A stretch of DNA of 64,000 bases from Bartonella taylorii (GTDB lineage: Bacteria > Pseudomonadota > Alphaproteobacteria > Rhizobiales > Rhizobiaceae): assembly GCF_023920105.1 (NCBI RefSeq), contig NZ_CP083693.1:265001-329000 (forward strand), written 5' to 3'. Each line of letters opens with the position of its first letter. The stretch's first letter is position 1. The notes under the pieces are model-generated. The model searched no databases. It saw nothing but the letters and a program-made list of their open reading frames with translations, and was not told the DNA's origin. The position numbers and the translations under genes were made by a program. Shown here one piece after another: positions 1 to 10,096 of this stretch.

Positions 1-750
1 GATCATTTTTAAGCCATTTTCATCTAGATCTTGATTTTTTAAGTTTTCTTGCTTCATATCGTCGGGATGGATTTTAGCCTTAGCAACGACTTGTTTCCAT
101 AAAGCGGACAGCTTATTACGGGAGTTTTCTTCATATGGGATAGAATGGTGGTCGAGATAAGCTTTGCAAGAGGCTTCCAATAGATTTGCTGCAAATAAAA
201 CCGCCTCCCTTGGATCTTTTTCTATATTTTCTAATGCCCTTTTTATTTCGATTTCTACTGCTGAGAGTTTTTTCCCTGCAATAAGTTTTTGTAGCTCTTC
301 TGTAGAGAGGAGACCTGCTTTTTGCAATTCTTGTGTGGAGTTCAACTCATTCTTGATAATATGCCCTCCACGCTGATATTCCAAGTCATACTCCTTTAAC
401 TTTTCTAAAACTGTACGTTTATCTTTTTGTAACTGTAAAACTTTTTCATCTAATGTTGGATTGAATCCGCTTGGATTTGGGTTATAATATTCTTTTTCCA
501 AAAAATTCCCAAGCAAGTTACCAAGGACTTCAAGCGGTTCTTCGCATTCCATATTGATTGCACGTAGCCATGCTTTAACTTTTTCGGGTTTTGAACCTAC
601 TGGAATCTCAGGAGGAGCAAATGATGCAATAAACAAGTCATCTAACTCGTTATGCGTATAATGGTACGCAAACATTGGAGGGAGAAGTCCAATGATTGCA
701 GGAGGGATTTTGTTTTTCTGAGAGATTTTTTGCAGGGATGATAATTGCAT
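1..750 (-). CDS. Abortive-infection family protein (Abi C-terminal-type domain), partial
   Basis: An open frame runs from ATG at 750 to the window edge, 250 codons with no stop, so the 3' end is missing. The N-terminal ~90 residues are a small helical region. A charged, probably coiled middle follows (about 100-180). The last ~70 residues carry the pattern of the C-terminal domain of abortive-infection proteins: a run reading AANLLEASCKAYLDHH, then a Leu/Trp-rich helix. This domain is found in many putative phage-defence proteins; its biochemical activity is poorly known. No partner gene is visible within 1.3 kb upstream. Assignment to the family rests on the domain pattern read by eye. A role in phage defence is inferred from the family. 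Confidence 0.6.
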   Translation of the reverse strand, partial: MQLSSLQKISQKNKIPPAIIGLLPPMFAYHYTHNELDDLFIASFAPPEIPVGSKPEKVKAWLRAINMECEEPLEVLGNLLGNFLEKEYYNPNPSGFNPTLDEKVLQLQKDKRTVLEKLKEYDLEYQRGGHIIKNELNSTQELQKAGLLSTEELQKLIAGKKLSAVEIEIKRALENIEKDPREAVLFAANLLEASCKAYLDHHSIPYEENSRNKLSALWKQVVAKAKIHPDDMKQENLKNQDLDENGLKMI

Positions 751-2004
751 TTTATGGCTTTATAATATCAAAAAGTGATGTGTGGAGTGGTTTTTAGAAT
801 ATGATTTTATTGCCTGGCCTTGCATAGAAAGTCGCGCAACAATTTTGTGGTTTATATAAGGTTTGTGAAAGAGAAATGCCATATTGTGTTTTAAATTTTT
901 TCTCCTTTCATTGTTATAACAGTGAAGAGGGGGTGGATAATGTGTGATAATTCGAAAAATATAGAATGAGAACAGAAGTATAATTTTGTATTATAGCAAC
1001 TGCAATAACATTCTTTATTGGCAGATTGTTTATTGGAGAGAAGAAAGCAGGCAATGCGCATAATTTCTGAAAGGAAGGCTTTATGACAAGAATTTCAACA
1101 ATGGCTATGTATCTCATGATGCGTGTGTTCTTTGCTTGTTAGAAAGAGTAAATGGGACTCTTTATTTATTCGCATAACCGGTAGAGAGTAATGAGTGGGC
1201 AGGGGATCGGTTTACCAATTTCGTTTATTTCTTCAAGCTTACTGTATATCCGCTGTTAGTCTCCCGTACTTGGTAGATGGGGATATCGGTTATCGTGCCT
1301 GTAAGGGAATTTTTAGCAATGAAGTTATGTGTAAAAGGGTTCTGAAAAGTTTCTTTTACTGTAAATTTTATAAGGAAAATTTAAAGGTGGGAAAATCTTA
1401 GGAAAATTTAAAAGCACACTGTAAAAGTAAAAAACAGTCTTAGAGATGGTCTTCTGTATCTCATAGTGTATCAATATTTTAAAAACTTTCTTCTCAAGTA
1501 GGAAGGTTTTTTCCCATTAAAGAGGGAGAGATTTGTTATTACAGTTAACAATGAAATGGAGAGAAAATACTGCTTTACTAGATGTTTTTGTCGCTTCATC
1601 TTCAAACCTGTTGCCATGATGAAATCATAGCGGTTCAATGAGTTTGAAATGGGGTGAATAACATCACCAAGTTTGCAGCACGGTGCTATTTTTACATCGC
1701 GGTGCGTGGCAGAAGATGGTCAGCATTTGGGGTGCTTGCTTGGGATGCCATATTCTATGCTGGGTGCTGTAGGGGTGTCTGTTAGTGCGTTTATGAGACT
1801 ATTCTGCATGGAAACGCGAGGCTTAATTTCGTGGATACTTGCAAAGAACACCATCGGAAAATCCCATATTTCAAGAGGTTTTTTAGAGGTTTCTAAGAGC
1901 ACAAAGGTATCAAAAATTACAAATACCACAAGTGATTGAGTATGCCTAATTTTAGAGCTTAAGGAGCTTGATGGTTCAGTGTACTTTTGTAGAATGATAA
2001 AGGT
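751..2004. other. Gene-poor spacer
   Basis: About 1.25 kb with only short, low-complexity open frames on both strands. The longest, at 1673-1939 on the plus strand and 1720-2040 on the minus strand, overlap each other and resemble no family I know. Neither has a convincing ribosome binding site. This is probably decayed DNA of the kind seen in several other spacers of this window. Confidence 0.5.
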
Positions 2005-2021
2005 TGGGGCGCAAAGCCCCA
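2005..2021 (-). terminator. Possible hairpin terminator after the MFS gene
   Basis: A 6-bp G+C-rich stem (TGGGGC/GCCCCA) with a 5-base loop lies about 80 bases past the stop of the broken MFS gene. On the minus strand only a weak T-run follows, so this is a tentative terminator. Confidence 0.35.
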
Positions 2022-2099
2022 GCGTGTTGATATTTCTCAACAGGGGAAAATGCTATAGCATTTGCCAATGTTATTGATAAGGCGTTCAAACGAAGTATA

Positions 2100-3250
2100 T
2101 CATAAATCGGAATTATTCTCTTTACGCGATATGGAGAGTGCGAGGCAAAACAGTAAAAATGCACAGATAGAGAATATGAAGAATATGATATATGTTTGAT
2201 TGAGGGAAAGGTGTTCCTCCGTCAATAAATGTAACAGAAAGCCTGCGAATACACCCCCTAAGGCTCCACCTATTTGCTGTAATATGCGTGTGATAACTGC
2301 CGTGTCTTTGACGTATAAACTATTGACATGTTGGATGGGGGCAGACAAGCAGACAATGGTGGCGATACCAAGCCCTATGCCTCTTAGCAAGAATCCCAGC
2401 CCATCCATGCTTATATTATAGCCGAAGCATAATAACCCGAAGCTTGATATTACCAAACCAATTCCTATCATGAAAAAGGGAGATTTTTCTTTCCATTGGT
2501 AAGGACAATAGTGATGATGAGGGGAGCAAGAGCATAGACAACATTTTTTTTACGCAAGAGACCCGTTAAATCTAGCCCTTTTTTGCTTTGCTTTGCTGTG
2601 TTTGTCATTTGTGTATGAATTTTTAAACTTTTAAAACAGAAGAGAGTGATAAAGGTTGCACAAAGAACCATGATTGACAGCACAAACAATCCTTTTTGCC
2701 CATTTGATATTCCATACAATACACCCCCTAGCAGTGGTCCAGCAATGTAACCAAGATTACGGACTGTTTGGATAATGCGGTTTATACGGTCTAGTTGCTG
2801 ATCATTGGTTGCAAATTCTGGGACGGAAACGAGGATTGCGGACCAAAAGAGTGAACCAGCACAACCTAGTGCGAAAGAAAGTGCAATATAAACCCAAAAT
2901 TGGTTGGCGATTGCAGCTGTGGCTATAAAGAGTACTTCCAACAATAAAACAATGGGTACTGTTCGCGCTGGTTGGAAGCGATGTAAGAGGCGTGGTGCAA
3001 TTGGTCCGGCACAAATTGCACCCATAAGCCCAGCAAAAAGGAGCATTGAAATAGAGGCTGTGCTTTCTGCTAAGTGGAGAGCAAATGTAACTTGTGCTGT
3101 TTCATCGGCAAAGCTGCTAAAGCCCAAAACAAGGAAAAGTCCCATTTGGGTGAAAATCATGGATTCCTTCTTTGTCACAACGCCCCCCAAGATGCCAAGG
3201 CTTTTACGGCTTTTAAAATTTCCTTCTGCGCTGTGTTGTATGTATATCAT
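2100..3250 (-). pseudogene. MFS transporter, frameshifted
   Basis: Two minus-strand frames together make one ~400-residue major facilitator protein. The upstream part (3250-2468, 260 residues) holds about seven membrane helices and the first half of the central loop. The downstream part (2471-2100, 123 residues) holds the last four or five helices. Around 2480-2500 the reading frame shifts: the first frame runs to a stop after NGKKNLPFS, while the next frame reads WKEKSPFFMIGIG, which continues the transporter naturally. A one-base indel is the simplest explanation. The true start may lie about 29 codons inside the longer frame, at a Met before FTQMGLF. Either the gene is dead or the base call is wrong. 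The substrate cannot be told. Confidence 0.7.
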
Positions 3251-3465
3251 GCAATTTCGCTCTGTCTACTTTTTTCCTGATGAGAGTTGAGAAAGGAAGC
3301 TCTCTCAATAAGAGCTATCTTGAAAATTAGTGTAATGTCTCTTTGCGGTGATGAGTCGTTCTTTTGTTTTAAGCAAGGGGGCTCATGAGACATGAGGGGA
3401 GTGAGGGAGTGAAGTTTACGATATGAAATTCAATGATACAAAAGAGCAGGCAAAAAAAGTTACAA

Positions 3466-3494
3466 AAAAAGCTGTACGGTCTGTACAGCTTTTT
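3466..3494. terminator. Rho-independent terminator
   Basis: AAAAAGCTGTAC, loop GGTCT, GTACAGCTTTTT. The stem is flanked by A and T runs so it can work in both directions. It lies about 30 bases past the stop of the minus-strand membrane-protein gene that ends at 3526. Confidence 0.8.
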
Positions 3495-3525
3495 ATTTGT
3501 TTTATGCATTATAAGGCAAAAGTTT

Positions 3526-4614
3526 TTAAAGCATAAAAGTATCCTTACGGCTTCTGTAACCATAATAGCCACACACACTGGAAATTATGGCACCAATCAA
3601 GCTTCCTAAAAAGCCCCACCAGCCCATATGTGATGCTGTTTTGGTGACTTTAGTCGCAGTGTTTTTTGCTCCCTCTATGGCATCCTCAAGATTGTCCGAG
3701 AGTGTTTCTGCTTGTTCTTCAAGGGCTTTGAGTGCGTCCTCGGTTTTTGTTTCTGCTGTTTGATAGAGTTGAACAGCACGGTTGGCGGTTTTTTGCGCAT
3801 CTGCACGTGACATGCCATTGTTCATAAGACCATTGATGATATCACTTCGATCAAGCTTTGCTGTAATGGCTTCTACACGATCAGATAGGCGCTCACCAAG
3901 ATTTTTTAAAGTGGTGCGATAGTCAGAAGGATCATTTTTAAAAGCTGTTATTGCAGAGCCAATATCGTTGAGGGCTGCCTGATAGGTTTGTTTTAAGCGC
4001 TCAGGGTTGAGGGCAGGAATGTCGCTTTTATTAAGAAGGGTGCGCAATTCACTACCAAGCTGATCAAAATCAACGCCATTGTCACTGTTTTTTGCAAAAA
4101 ACTTTTCAAGACTTTCGCCATTTAATTTTGAAAGAAGGGGAGAAAGATTTGTTTTGAAGTTGTCTACGGTTTGTTGGACCATGGAGCTGTTTTCTAAGGC
4201 AGCTTTAGTCCCTATTTTTGCTGTACTTGAAACTACGTGGATGGCTTGAAGGGTCATCAGAAGTGTTAACAGAGCCCAGGTGAGAAAACCATGAAGGCTT
4301 CCTGAGGATTCTGCAAAACGCCCAGCAACAAAACCTCCCAAAGCAAGGCTTATCAGCATAACGATAAGAGAACCAATGCCAAAGGAGAGAAAAGAACCCT
4401 CAAATGGGGTTGAGGAGGTGAAATCCATTTGGCTTAAGCCTAACGCTGCAACTAGAAAAGAGAGGCAGATAGATGTGGCGAAAGCTGTCACCAGTCCAGC
4501 AAAGATTGCTGACCATGAAATGGGTGTGTAGAAAAAGGAATATTCTTTCTCTAGGGATGTTTCCCCTAGAAAATGAGTATCGAATGGTGTGTCTTCAGGA
4601 ATGCGGGTTTCCAT
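3526..4614 (-). CDS. Conserved membrane protein with helical periplasmic or cytoplasmic domain
   Basis: A 362-residue protein. Helices at about 32-60, 75-100 and 105-125 precede a long soluble stretch (about 130-325) rich in charged and helical sequence, and one final helix (about 330-350) precedes a basic tail. The layout resembles rhizobial and Bartonella proteins often annotated as PhnA-like membrane proteins; I regard that name as uninformative. The soluble region probably forms a coiled coil. The gene stands alone, with a strong terminator just after it and a palindromic site 110 bases upstream. I do not recognise a function. Confidence 0.7.
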   Translation of the reverse strand: METRIPEDTPFDTHFLGETSLEKEYSFFYTPISWSAIFAGLVTAFATSICLSFLVAALGLSQMDFTSSTPFEGSFLSFGIGSLIVMLISLALGGFVAGRFAESSGSLHGFLTWALLTLLMTLQAIHVVSSTAKIGTKAALENSSMVQQTVDNFKTNLSPLLSKLNGESLEKFFAKNSDNGVDFDQLGSELRTLLNKSDIPALNPERLKQTYQAALNDIGSAITAFKNDPSDYRTTLKNLGERLSDRVEAITAKLDRSDIINGLMNNGMSRADAQKTANRAVQLYQTAETKTEDALKALEEQAETLSDNLEDAIEGAKNTATKVTKTASHMGWWGFLGSLIGAIISSVCGYYGYRSRKDTFML

Positions 4615-4724
4615 GTGTTTATCTCCTTGAATAATGCTGGAGATACAATGCTTCCTGAACCATTATGTTCCAAAATGGATAAATGTGCGCCAAAAATGGA
4701 AGGGAAATACCCAAAACAAATGCT

Positions 4725-4747
4725 GATAATCATGCGCTGATTATCAT
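4725..4747. promoter_or_regulatory. Palindromic operator-like site between divergent genes
   Basis: TGATAATC, seven bases, GATTATCA: a perfect 8-bp inverted repeat. It lies in the ~365-bp spacer between the divergent membrane-protein gene (start 4614) and the Bcr/CflA exporter (start 4981). It resembles the dyads bound by Fur-family metal regulators. The rest of the spacer is very A+T-rich, with no gene. Confidence 0.4.
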
Positions 4748-4980
4748 ACCAAAACGATGATAAAACGTCTTCTTAAGAAACTTTAGTCTCGTGCTAGTTG
4801 ATTGAGAAAGTGTGTTTTATGAGAGATAAATACTCTTAAAGAAAATAAAAACTTTATAATAAAGCATTTATATATTTCTGTTAATAAATAAAAAATAGAA
4901 TTATATTTATATAACAAATAATATAGCATTTATTATAGTAAGTAATATTCATTTTTTAAATTACAAAGTGTGCCTTTTTT

Positions 4981-6177
4981 ATGCAACATAAATATACATT
5001 ATCATTCATTATACTTATCGTATGTTTATCGACAGGAGGTCTGATTTCTACAGACATTTTTCTGCCGGCACTTGGAGAGATGCGCCAATACTACCAAGTA
5101 ACAGAATCCCAGATTCAGAGTGCGGTAGCAATTTTTTTGTTTGCATTGGCACTTGGGCAGCTTATTTATGGACCACTAAGTGATAATTTTGGGCGTAAAA
5201 AAACACTTCTATTTGGCTTATTTTTGTGGTTGTTTACCACTCTCAGTGTGCTTTATACGGATAATATTCACGTTTTTCTTGCGTTACGTTTCTTACAAGG
5301 TCTTGGAGCTTGTGCAGGGATTGTTTTAAGTCGTGCTATTATCAATGATTTGTTAGATAAAAAGGCAGCAGGAAAGCTTTATTTGATTGTTTTCCCCTTT
5401 ATTGGGATGTCACCAGCGCTTGCACCTTTAATTGGGGGGCTGTTGTTACAAGCTTTCAATTGGCATGCTACTTTTATCTTTTTAAGTCTTTTTATATTCT
5501 TTACCATTTTGCTCTGTTATTTTGTACTAACGGAGACATTACCTCTTCAAAGGCGTCAGCGTTTTTCACCTGTGGGATTTATCAAGGGGTGTTTCGCGGT
5601 GCTTAAAAATAAACAATTTATTTTTTATGCACTTATTCCGTGTTTTTCTTATGCGGCATATTTTGCGTATATTGTGGAATCGCCTTTTTTACTCACAACT
5701 TTAGGTTTGTCACCGATATATATTGGTTATAGTTATATTGGTGTCTCATTACCCTATATTTTGGGAAATCTCGTGGCGCGATGGCTTTTTAAGCGAGAGT
5801 CTATGGAAAGAACTGTATGGCGCGGGTATATTATTTTTGTTATAGGAGGAATGCTCTTTGCTCTGCAAATGTATCTAAGTCCATGGCCACTTGTGACGAG
5901 TTTTGTAGCTATCGCTGTTCTTACTTTTGGTAATGGTTTTTTATTGCCGTTAGGAACAGCGTTGGCGATTTCATCGCATCCGCAAGCTGCTGGGACAGCT
6001 TCTGGTGTTATGGGAGCCTTACAATTAGGAAGTGCTGCACTAAGTGCTGCGGTTATTGGAAAGATCTCTGGGCACAGTCCACGGGTGATGGCGATCTCAT
6101 TGGCTGTATGTTGTCTATTAGGGTTTATAATTTATATTCGAAAAGCGCATGATTTTATGCATTTGGAAATAGATTGA
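4981..6177 (+). CDS. Bcr/CflA-family multidrug efflux MFS transporter
   Basis: A 398-residue, 12-helix proton-coupled exporter of the inner membrane. Family hallmarks are visible: a first helix ending in STDIFLPAL, the loop 2-3 signature GPLSDNFGRKKTL at about residues 68-80, and the helix-5 region SPALAPLIGG that typifies Bcr/CflA drug/H+ antiporters. Length matches the family (about 390-410). It is monocistronic, with a long A+T-rich upstream region holding a palindrome. Substrates of this family include bicyclomycin and other small drugs; the actual substrate here is unknown. Confidence 0.85.
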   Translation: MQHKYTLSFIILIVCLSTGGLISTDIFLPALGEMRQYYQVTESQIQSAVAIFLFALALGQLIYGPLSDNFGRKKTLLFGLFLWLFTTLSVLYTDNIHVFLALRFLQGLGACAGIVLSRAIINDLLDKKAAGKLYLIVFPFIGMSPALAPLIGGLLLQAFNWHATFIFLSLFIFFTILLCYFVLTETLPLQRRQRFSPVGFIKGCFAVLKNKQFIFYALIPCFSYAAYFAYIVESPFLLTTLGLSPIYIGYSYIGVSLPYILGNLVARWLFKRESMERTVWRGYIIFVIGGMLFALQMYLSPWPLVTSFVAIAVLTFGNGFLLPLGTALAISSHPQAAGTASGVMGALQLGSAALSAAVIGKISGHSPRVMAISLAVCCLLGFIIYIRKAHDFMHLEID

Positions 6178-6463
6178 GTGAAGTGATAAAAAAGATCGTG
6201 CAAAAACGTTGTGATGTTATTTTGCTTAGACGGAAATGACAGACCCTGAGAGTGAATTTTAATGATGCTCATTTTCTCGAGCATGCTTAAAGTTTATTGT
6301 GGCTTAGTTTATAGCTGATACAATCAGTTATTTCGGTGATTATTACAGGTGATAAGCTTATACGCGGGAAAGTTTTGCCATGTCTATATTTTATGCGTTA
6401 TAGTCAGTAGGGAAGTTTCTGCTACAGTTCATGTTTTGAAACAAGAGGGGTGGGGTGTAGATA

Positions 6464-7195
6464 ATGGGACTTCATATTGTTATTCTTTCTCCTGTGATGC
6501 CAATTTGGGATCGTGGCGTTTTTTGTTCCTCGTTTACAAAGCTATGTTTAGCAAAAGGATTCCAAATTACTCTACTTGATACACTGTCCCTTTTCCCTAA
6601 TAATTCTTTTTTTTCTCATAACTCTCCCATAGGAATTTTGTCTGTTATTACAGAGAAACTTGAAAAATATTTTAAGGAATCCTCAGTGTTCGTGGGGTTT
6701 TCTATGGCTGGAATGTTAGTACAAATATTAGCCGCTCGACTTCCAAATGTTCGGGCTGTGCTCGCTGTGAATGCTCCAGGCTATCCAGATAAGACTTTGC
6801 AACAACGACTTGGATCTGTTCTTACTTTATTGGAAAATGGTGATCTGTCGGCAGCTCTAGAAACACTTAATGTTTTTATGTGTCCTCGTGAGGTCATGAA
6901 AAAAAGAGTCTTATTGGAGATTCCTGATGAGCAAAAGAATTTGGCAATTGAACGTATGACGAGAGGATTTAAATTCTTGTTGGGAATGGATGCTAGGGAT
7001 GAGATTATTAAATACACTGGAAGGTTTTTAGCTTTGGTAGGTGAAAACTCACAACTTGCAACCGTAGATAATCAAACGAGAAGTCATTGTATGCATCATG
7101 AATATAAGATTATCTCTGGTGCTGGTACGCGTTTGTGGGAGGATAATCCTACTATGACGAATGCAGTCATTGATGAATGGATTGATAGATTATGA
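6464..7195 (+). CDS. Alpha/beta-hydrolase-fold protein
   Basis: A 243-residue soluble protein. A serine in the nucleophile-elbow-like run VGFSMAGM (about residues 78-85) suggests an alpha/beta-hydrolase with catalytic Ser in GFSMAG. A late His (around residue 209-211, MHHE region) and an acidic residue could complete the triad, but I cannot assign them firmly. Its stop codon overlaps the start of the next gene (ATGA), so the two are translationally coupled and probably act in one pathway. The gene begins just downstream of a G-rich stretch that may serve as ribosome binding site. The substrate is unknown. Confidence 0.65.
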   Translation: MGLHIVILSPVMPIWDRGVFCSSFTKLCLAKGFQITLLDTLSLFPNNSFFSHNSPIGILSVITEKLEKYFKESSVFVGFSMAGMLVQILAARLPNVRAVLAVNAPGYPDKTLQQRLGSVLTLLENGDLSAALETLNVFMCPREVMKKRVLLEIPDEQKNLAIERMTRGFKFLLGMDARDEIIKYTGRFLALVGENSQLATVDNQTRSHCMHHEYKIISGAGTRLWEDNPTMTNAVIDEWIDRL

Positions 7196-9366
7196 AAAAG
7201 AAAATTCTTGTATTACCTGGTGATGGGGTGGGGCTTGAGGTCTGTGATGCTGCGCTGATGGTCTTGGAGCAATTTCAATTGCCGATCGAGTTTACTTATG
7301 GCGATATTGGTTGGGAATGTTGGAAACAGGAAGGAGATCCTGTTCCTCAAGCTACTTGGCAAAAAATCACTGAGAGTGACGCTGTTTTACTTGGAGCTGT
7401 GACCAGTAAAGGAAAAGAAGCGGCTTTAAAAGAACTTGCACCGCATTTAAAAGAGAAAAAACTTGCCTATGTTTCTCCTGTTATTCAACTTCGTCAAAAG
7501 TTAGGTTTGTTTGCGAATATACGCCCTATCAGATACATTTTTGGTCCGAGAAAGCCTTTTCAGTTTTGTGTTATCAGAGAGAATAGTGAAGGTCTTTATG
7601 CGGGATTAGATTTTCGTGGAATAACTCCTGAAACAGCCGCCTGGTTAAAACACCCCAATTTAGAAAAATACGGTCTTGAGGAGGCTGCGTGGACGGTCCG
7701 TTTGCAAACACGCTTTGGTTTAGAGCGGTTATTTGAATACGCTTTTTCTTATGCACGCAAACACGGATTTAAGCGGGTTACTTTTGCTGATAAACCAAAT
7801 GTTATGCGGGAAAGTGGACAATTTGCTCAGGAAATTTTTGAGAAAATCGCGCAATATTATCCAGAAATCGAAGCAGATATTCATAATGTTGATGCGGTCG
7901 CTTTGTGGATTGCAACAAAACCAGAGCAGTTTGGTGTGATTGTTGCTGAAAACATGTTTGGCGATATTCTCTCTGACCTTGCTGCTGGAGTGATGGGGGG
8001 ATTGGGGCTTGCGTCTAGCGCAAATGTGGGCAGCAAAATTGCTTATTTTGAACCCGTTCATGGGAGTGCACCGCGCATTGCTGGACAAAATAAAGCAAAT
8101 CCTTCTGCCATGCTTTATACTACGGCTTTACTTTTAGAGTATTTAGGTTTTCAGGAAGAAGCAAAACAATTATCTGAGAGTGTTGATCAGGTTATTCGCA
8201 TTGGAAAAACTGTCACTTATGATTTGGGAGGCGTAGCCTCTACACGTCAAATGGCTGAAGCTGTTCTTAATTCTCTTGTGAAGTCTGTCTCTGTTTGTCG
8301 TGCAGCAATTATTACGGTGGGTGATGAACTCCTTTCAGGACAATATTTGAATACGAATTTGCAGGATTTAAGTCAGAGCTTAAATAGGAGAAATATCCAA
8401 GTAACACAGCATTTTGTTTGTGCTGATCAATTACAGCAAATAAGTGAGACAGTGATTGCTTGTCTTGGACAAGAAGATCTTATCATTATCAGTGGGGGAT
8501 TGGGACCAACATCAGATGATAAAACACGTGATGCGGTTGCTCAAGCTGTACAGCAGCCTTTGGTTCATCATGAAGCTGTTTGGCAAACGATAAAAGGTCA
8601 ATTACAACGGTTAGGTATTGCGCCTGATGCCAGCAATGCGCGTCAAGCGTTGTTTCCAGAAACAGCAACCGTGCTTGACAATCCTACTGGTACAGCACCA
8701 GGGTTTTATCTCTCTTGTTTTGGAAGTACGCTTGTTGTTTTGCCTGGGCCGCCATCACAGGCTCTTGCGCTTTTAGAGAATTATTTAGAACACAATGAGA
8801 AGAAATATTCTTCTGTATCGCGTGCTCAATATGCATGGACTTTGATTGGAATTGATGAAAGTACAATTGCGCAGTGGGTTGATTGTCATCTTGAAAATGA
8901 GCCATTTGAACGGCATTTTTTATGGAAAAGCCCTTATGTTTTGGTACAACTGGTTGGTCAATCAGAAGCGCCTTTGGCACCGCATTTAATCGAAGAATTT
9001 GAAAGTTATTTTCGCCCATATTTGGTTGGTGCAGAAGTTACTACTGCTAGTAAACAATTGGCAATGCGTGCAGAAGTTCATTGGTTTGCGACTGATCCGC
9101 ACCTTTTACAATATTTTCACTCAACAGAAAAAAGTACAAAAAATGTTCCGAAGCTTGAGGTTGGGGTTAGCTTGTCACCTTCTTTGGAGATACTAGAAAA
9201 TCAAGAAGAAAGCCTTGGACATGCTACCATAACTATACGGATGAAAGGCTATGATGATGAGCGTGTAACTTTTCCCTATACACGTCCGCTTTTAGGTGTA
9301 GTCTTACAGGAATATGCGGCTTGGTTAGTTTTAAAAAGATATTCGCAAACGGAGAAACGCAAATGA
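7192..9366 (+). CDS. Fusion of isopropylmalate/isocitrate-type dehydrogenase and CinA-like domain
   Basis: A 724-residue protein with two unrelated enzyme modules. Residues 1-360 form a complete beta-decarboxylating dehydrogenase of the isopropylmalate/isocitrate/tartrate family. They include the substrate-binding run LRQKLGLFANIRP, the metal-binding run NMFGDILSDLAAG and the NAD-site run FEPVHGSAPRIAG. Residues about 366-550 form a MoCF/CinA N-terminal domain: ITVGDELLSG, then SGGLGPTSDDKTRDA, then NPTGTAPGF and LPGPPSQ. The last ~170 residues are a diverged CinA-like tail (IGIDESTIAQW) without an evident deamidase domain. The joint is in frame with no internal stop, and the frame stays open throughout, so the fusion looks real. 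It overlaps the upstream hydrolase by four bases. The dehydrogenase substrate is not known; leuB function is possible but less likely given the fusion. Confidence 0.8.
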   Translation: MKKKILVLPGDGVGLEVCDAALMVLEQFQLPIEFTYGDIGWECWKQEGDPVPQATWQKITESDAVLLGAVTSKGKEAALKELAPHLKEKKLAYVSPVIQLRQKLGLFANIRPIRYIFGPRKPFQFCVIRENSEGLYAGLDFRGITPETAAWLKHPNLEKYGLEEAAWTVRLQTRFGLERLFEYAFSYARKHGFKRVTFADKPNVMRESGQFAQEIFEKIAQYYPEIEADIHNVDAVALWIATKPEQFGVIVAENMFGDILSDLAAGVMGGLGLASSANVGSKIAYFEPVHGSAPRIAGQNKANPSAMLYTTALLLEYLGFQEEAKQLSESVDQVIRIGKTVTYDLGGVASTRQMAEAVLNSLVKSVSVCRAAIITVGDELLSGQYLNTNLQDLSQSLNRRNIQVTQHFVCADQLQQISETVIACLGQEDLIIISGGLGPTSDDKTRDAVAQAVQQPLVHHEAVWQTIKGQLQRLGIAPDASNARQALFPETATVLDNPTGTAPGFYLSCFGSTLVVLPGPPSQALALLENYLEHNEKKYSSVSRAQYAWTLIGIDESTIAQWVDCHLENEPFERHFLWKSPYVLVQLVGQSEAPLAPHLIEEFESYFRPYLVGAEVTTASKQLAMRAEVHWFATDPHLLQYFHSTEKSTKNVPKLEVGVSLSPSLEILENQEESLGHATITIRMKGYDDERVTFPYTRPLLGVVLQEYAAWLVLKRYSQTEKRK

Positions 9367-10096
9367 TACTCTTTAGGGATTTAGGAATATTCTCCACATC
9401 ATTTTTTTGTTGTTTGGGTTAAAGAAAGTGCTCTATTTGATAGTCTAGATCATTTATATTTACTAGCGTTTCCTTTGACATCAAACAATAGCTAAGCGGT
9501 ATTAATAAAGGTAAAATATTCTACTCTAAATGCTTTTACAGAAAAAATCTCGGTATTATCTTTCAGGTTTTGTTCGTGATATTGCTGGGGCTAGAGCTCG
9601 CCATTACCTTTTTTGCAACAAATATTTATATAGTTTTGGTAGAAATCATAAGGATACATGAATTGTAAAGGGATTTTTGTTCCATGATAAAACCACAGTA
9701 CCTCTTGAAGATTGTTTTATTCAGTTCAAGAAAGATTTTTTGCAAGTGCTGATTTAGAGATGAGGAATATGCTTTTAAGAAGAGAGATAGAGAAAACTTC
9801 TTTATGAAAAAATAAGAAGGGATCTTGATTATTTGTGACTGTACAGAAAAAGTTTGCGAGTCTTGTAGGAAATACACAGTGAAGAGTTAATCGCGAATAT
9901 GCATTTTTTATGAGTCTGCCAATAAATCGACATAAAGATATCATGAGTACACTTCTCATGTTTTTATATCGCACGATGATTAGTTCTTATGCCTTTTGTG
10001 TGGCGATATCTGGTTGTATGTTTTTCAACACGCATTTCGTGTAATATCTATTGTAATGTGCGATGGTGTTTTTGAACTAGAAAAAGCAGGATTTCT
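9367..10096. other. Gene-poor spacer
   Basis: About 730 bp with only short overlapping minus-strand frames (9626-9974) lacking homology that I recognise. It probably holds the promoter of the amidase gene and otherwise decayed sequence. Confidence 0.5.

Noticed and set aside
1673-2040. Overlapping 88- and 106-codon frames on opposite strands
   Set aside because: No ribosome site, no family resemblance and mutual overlap; treated as chance or decayed DNA.
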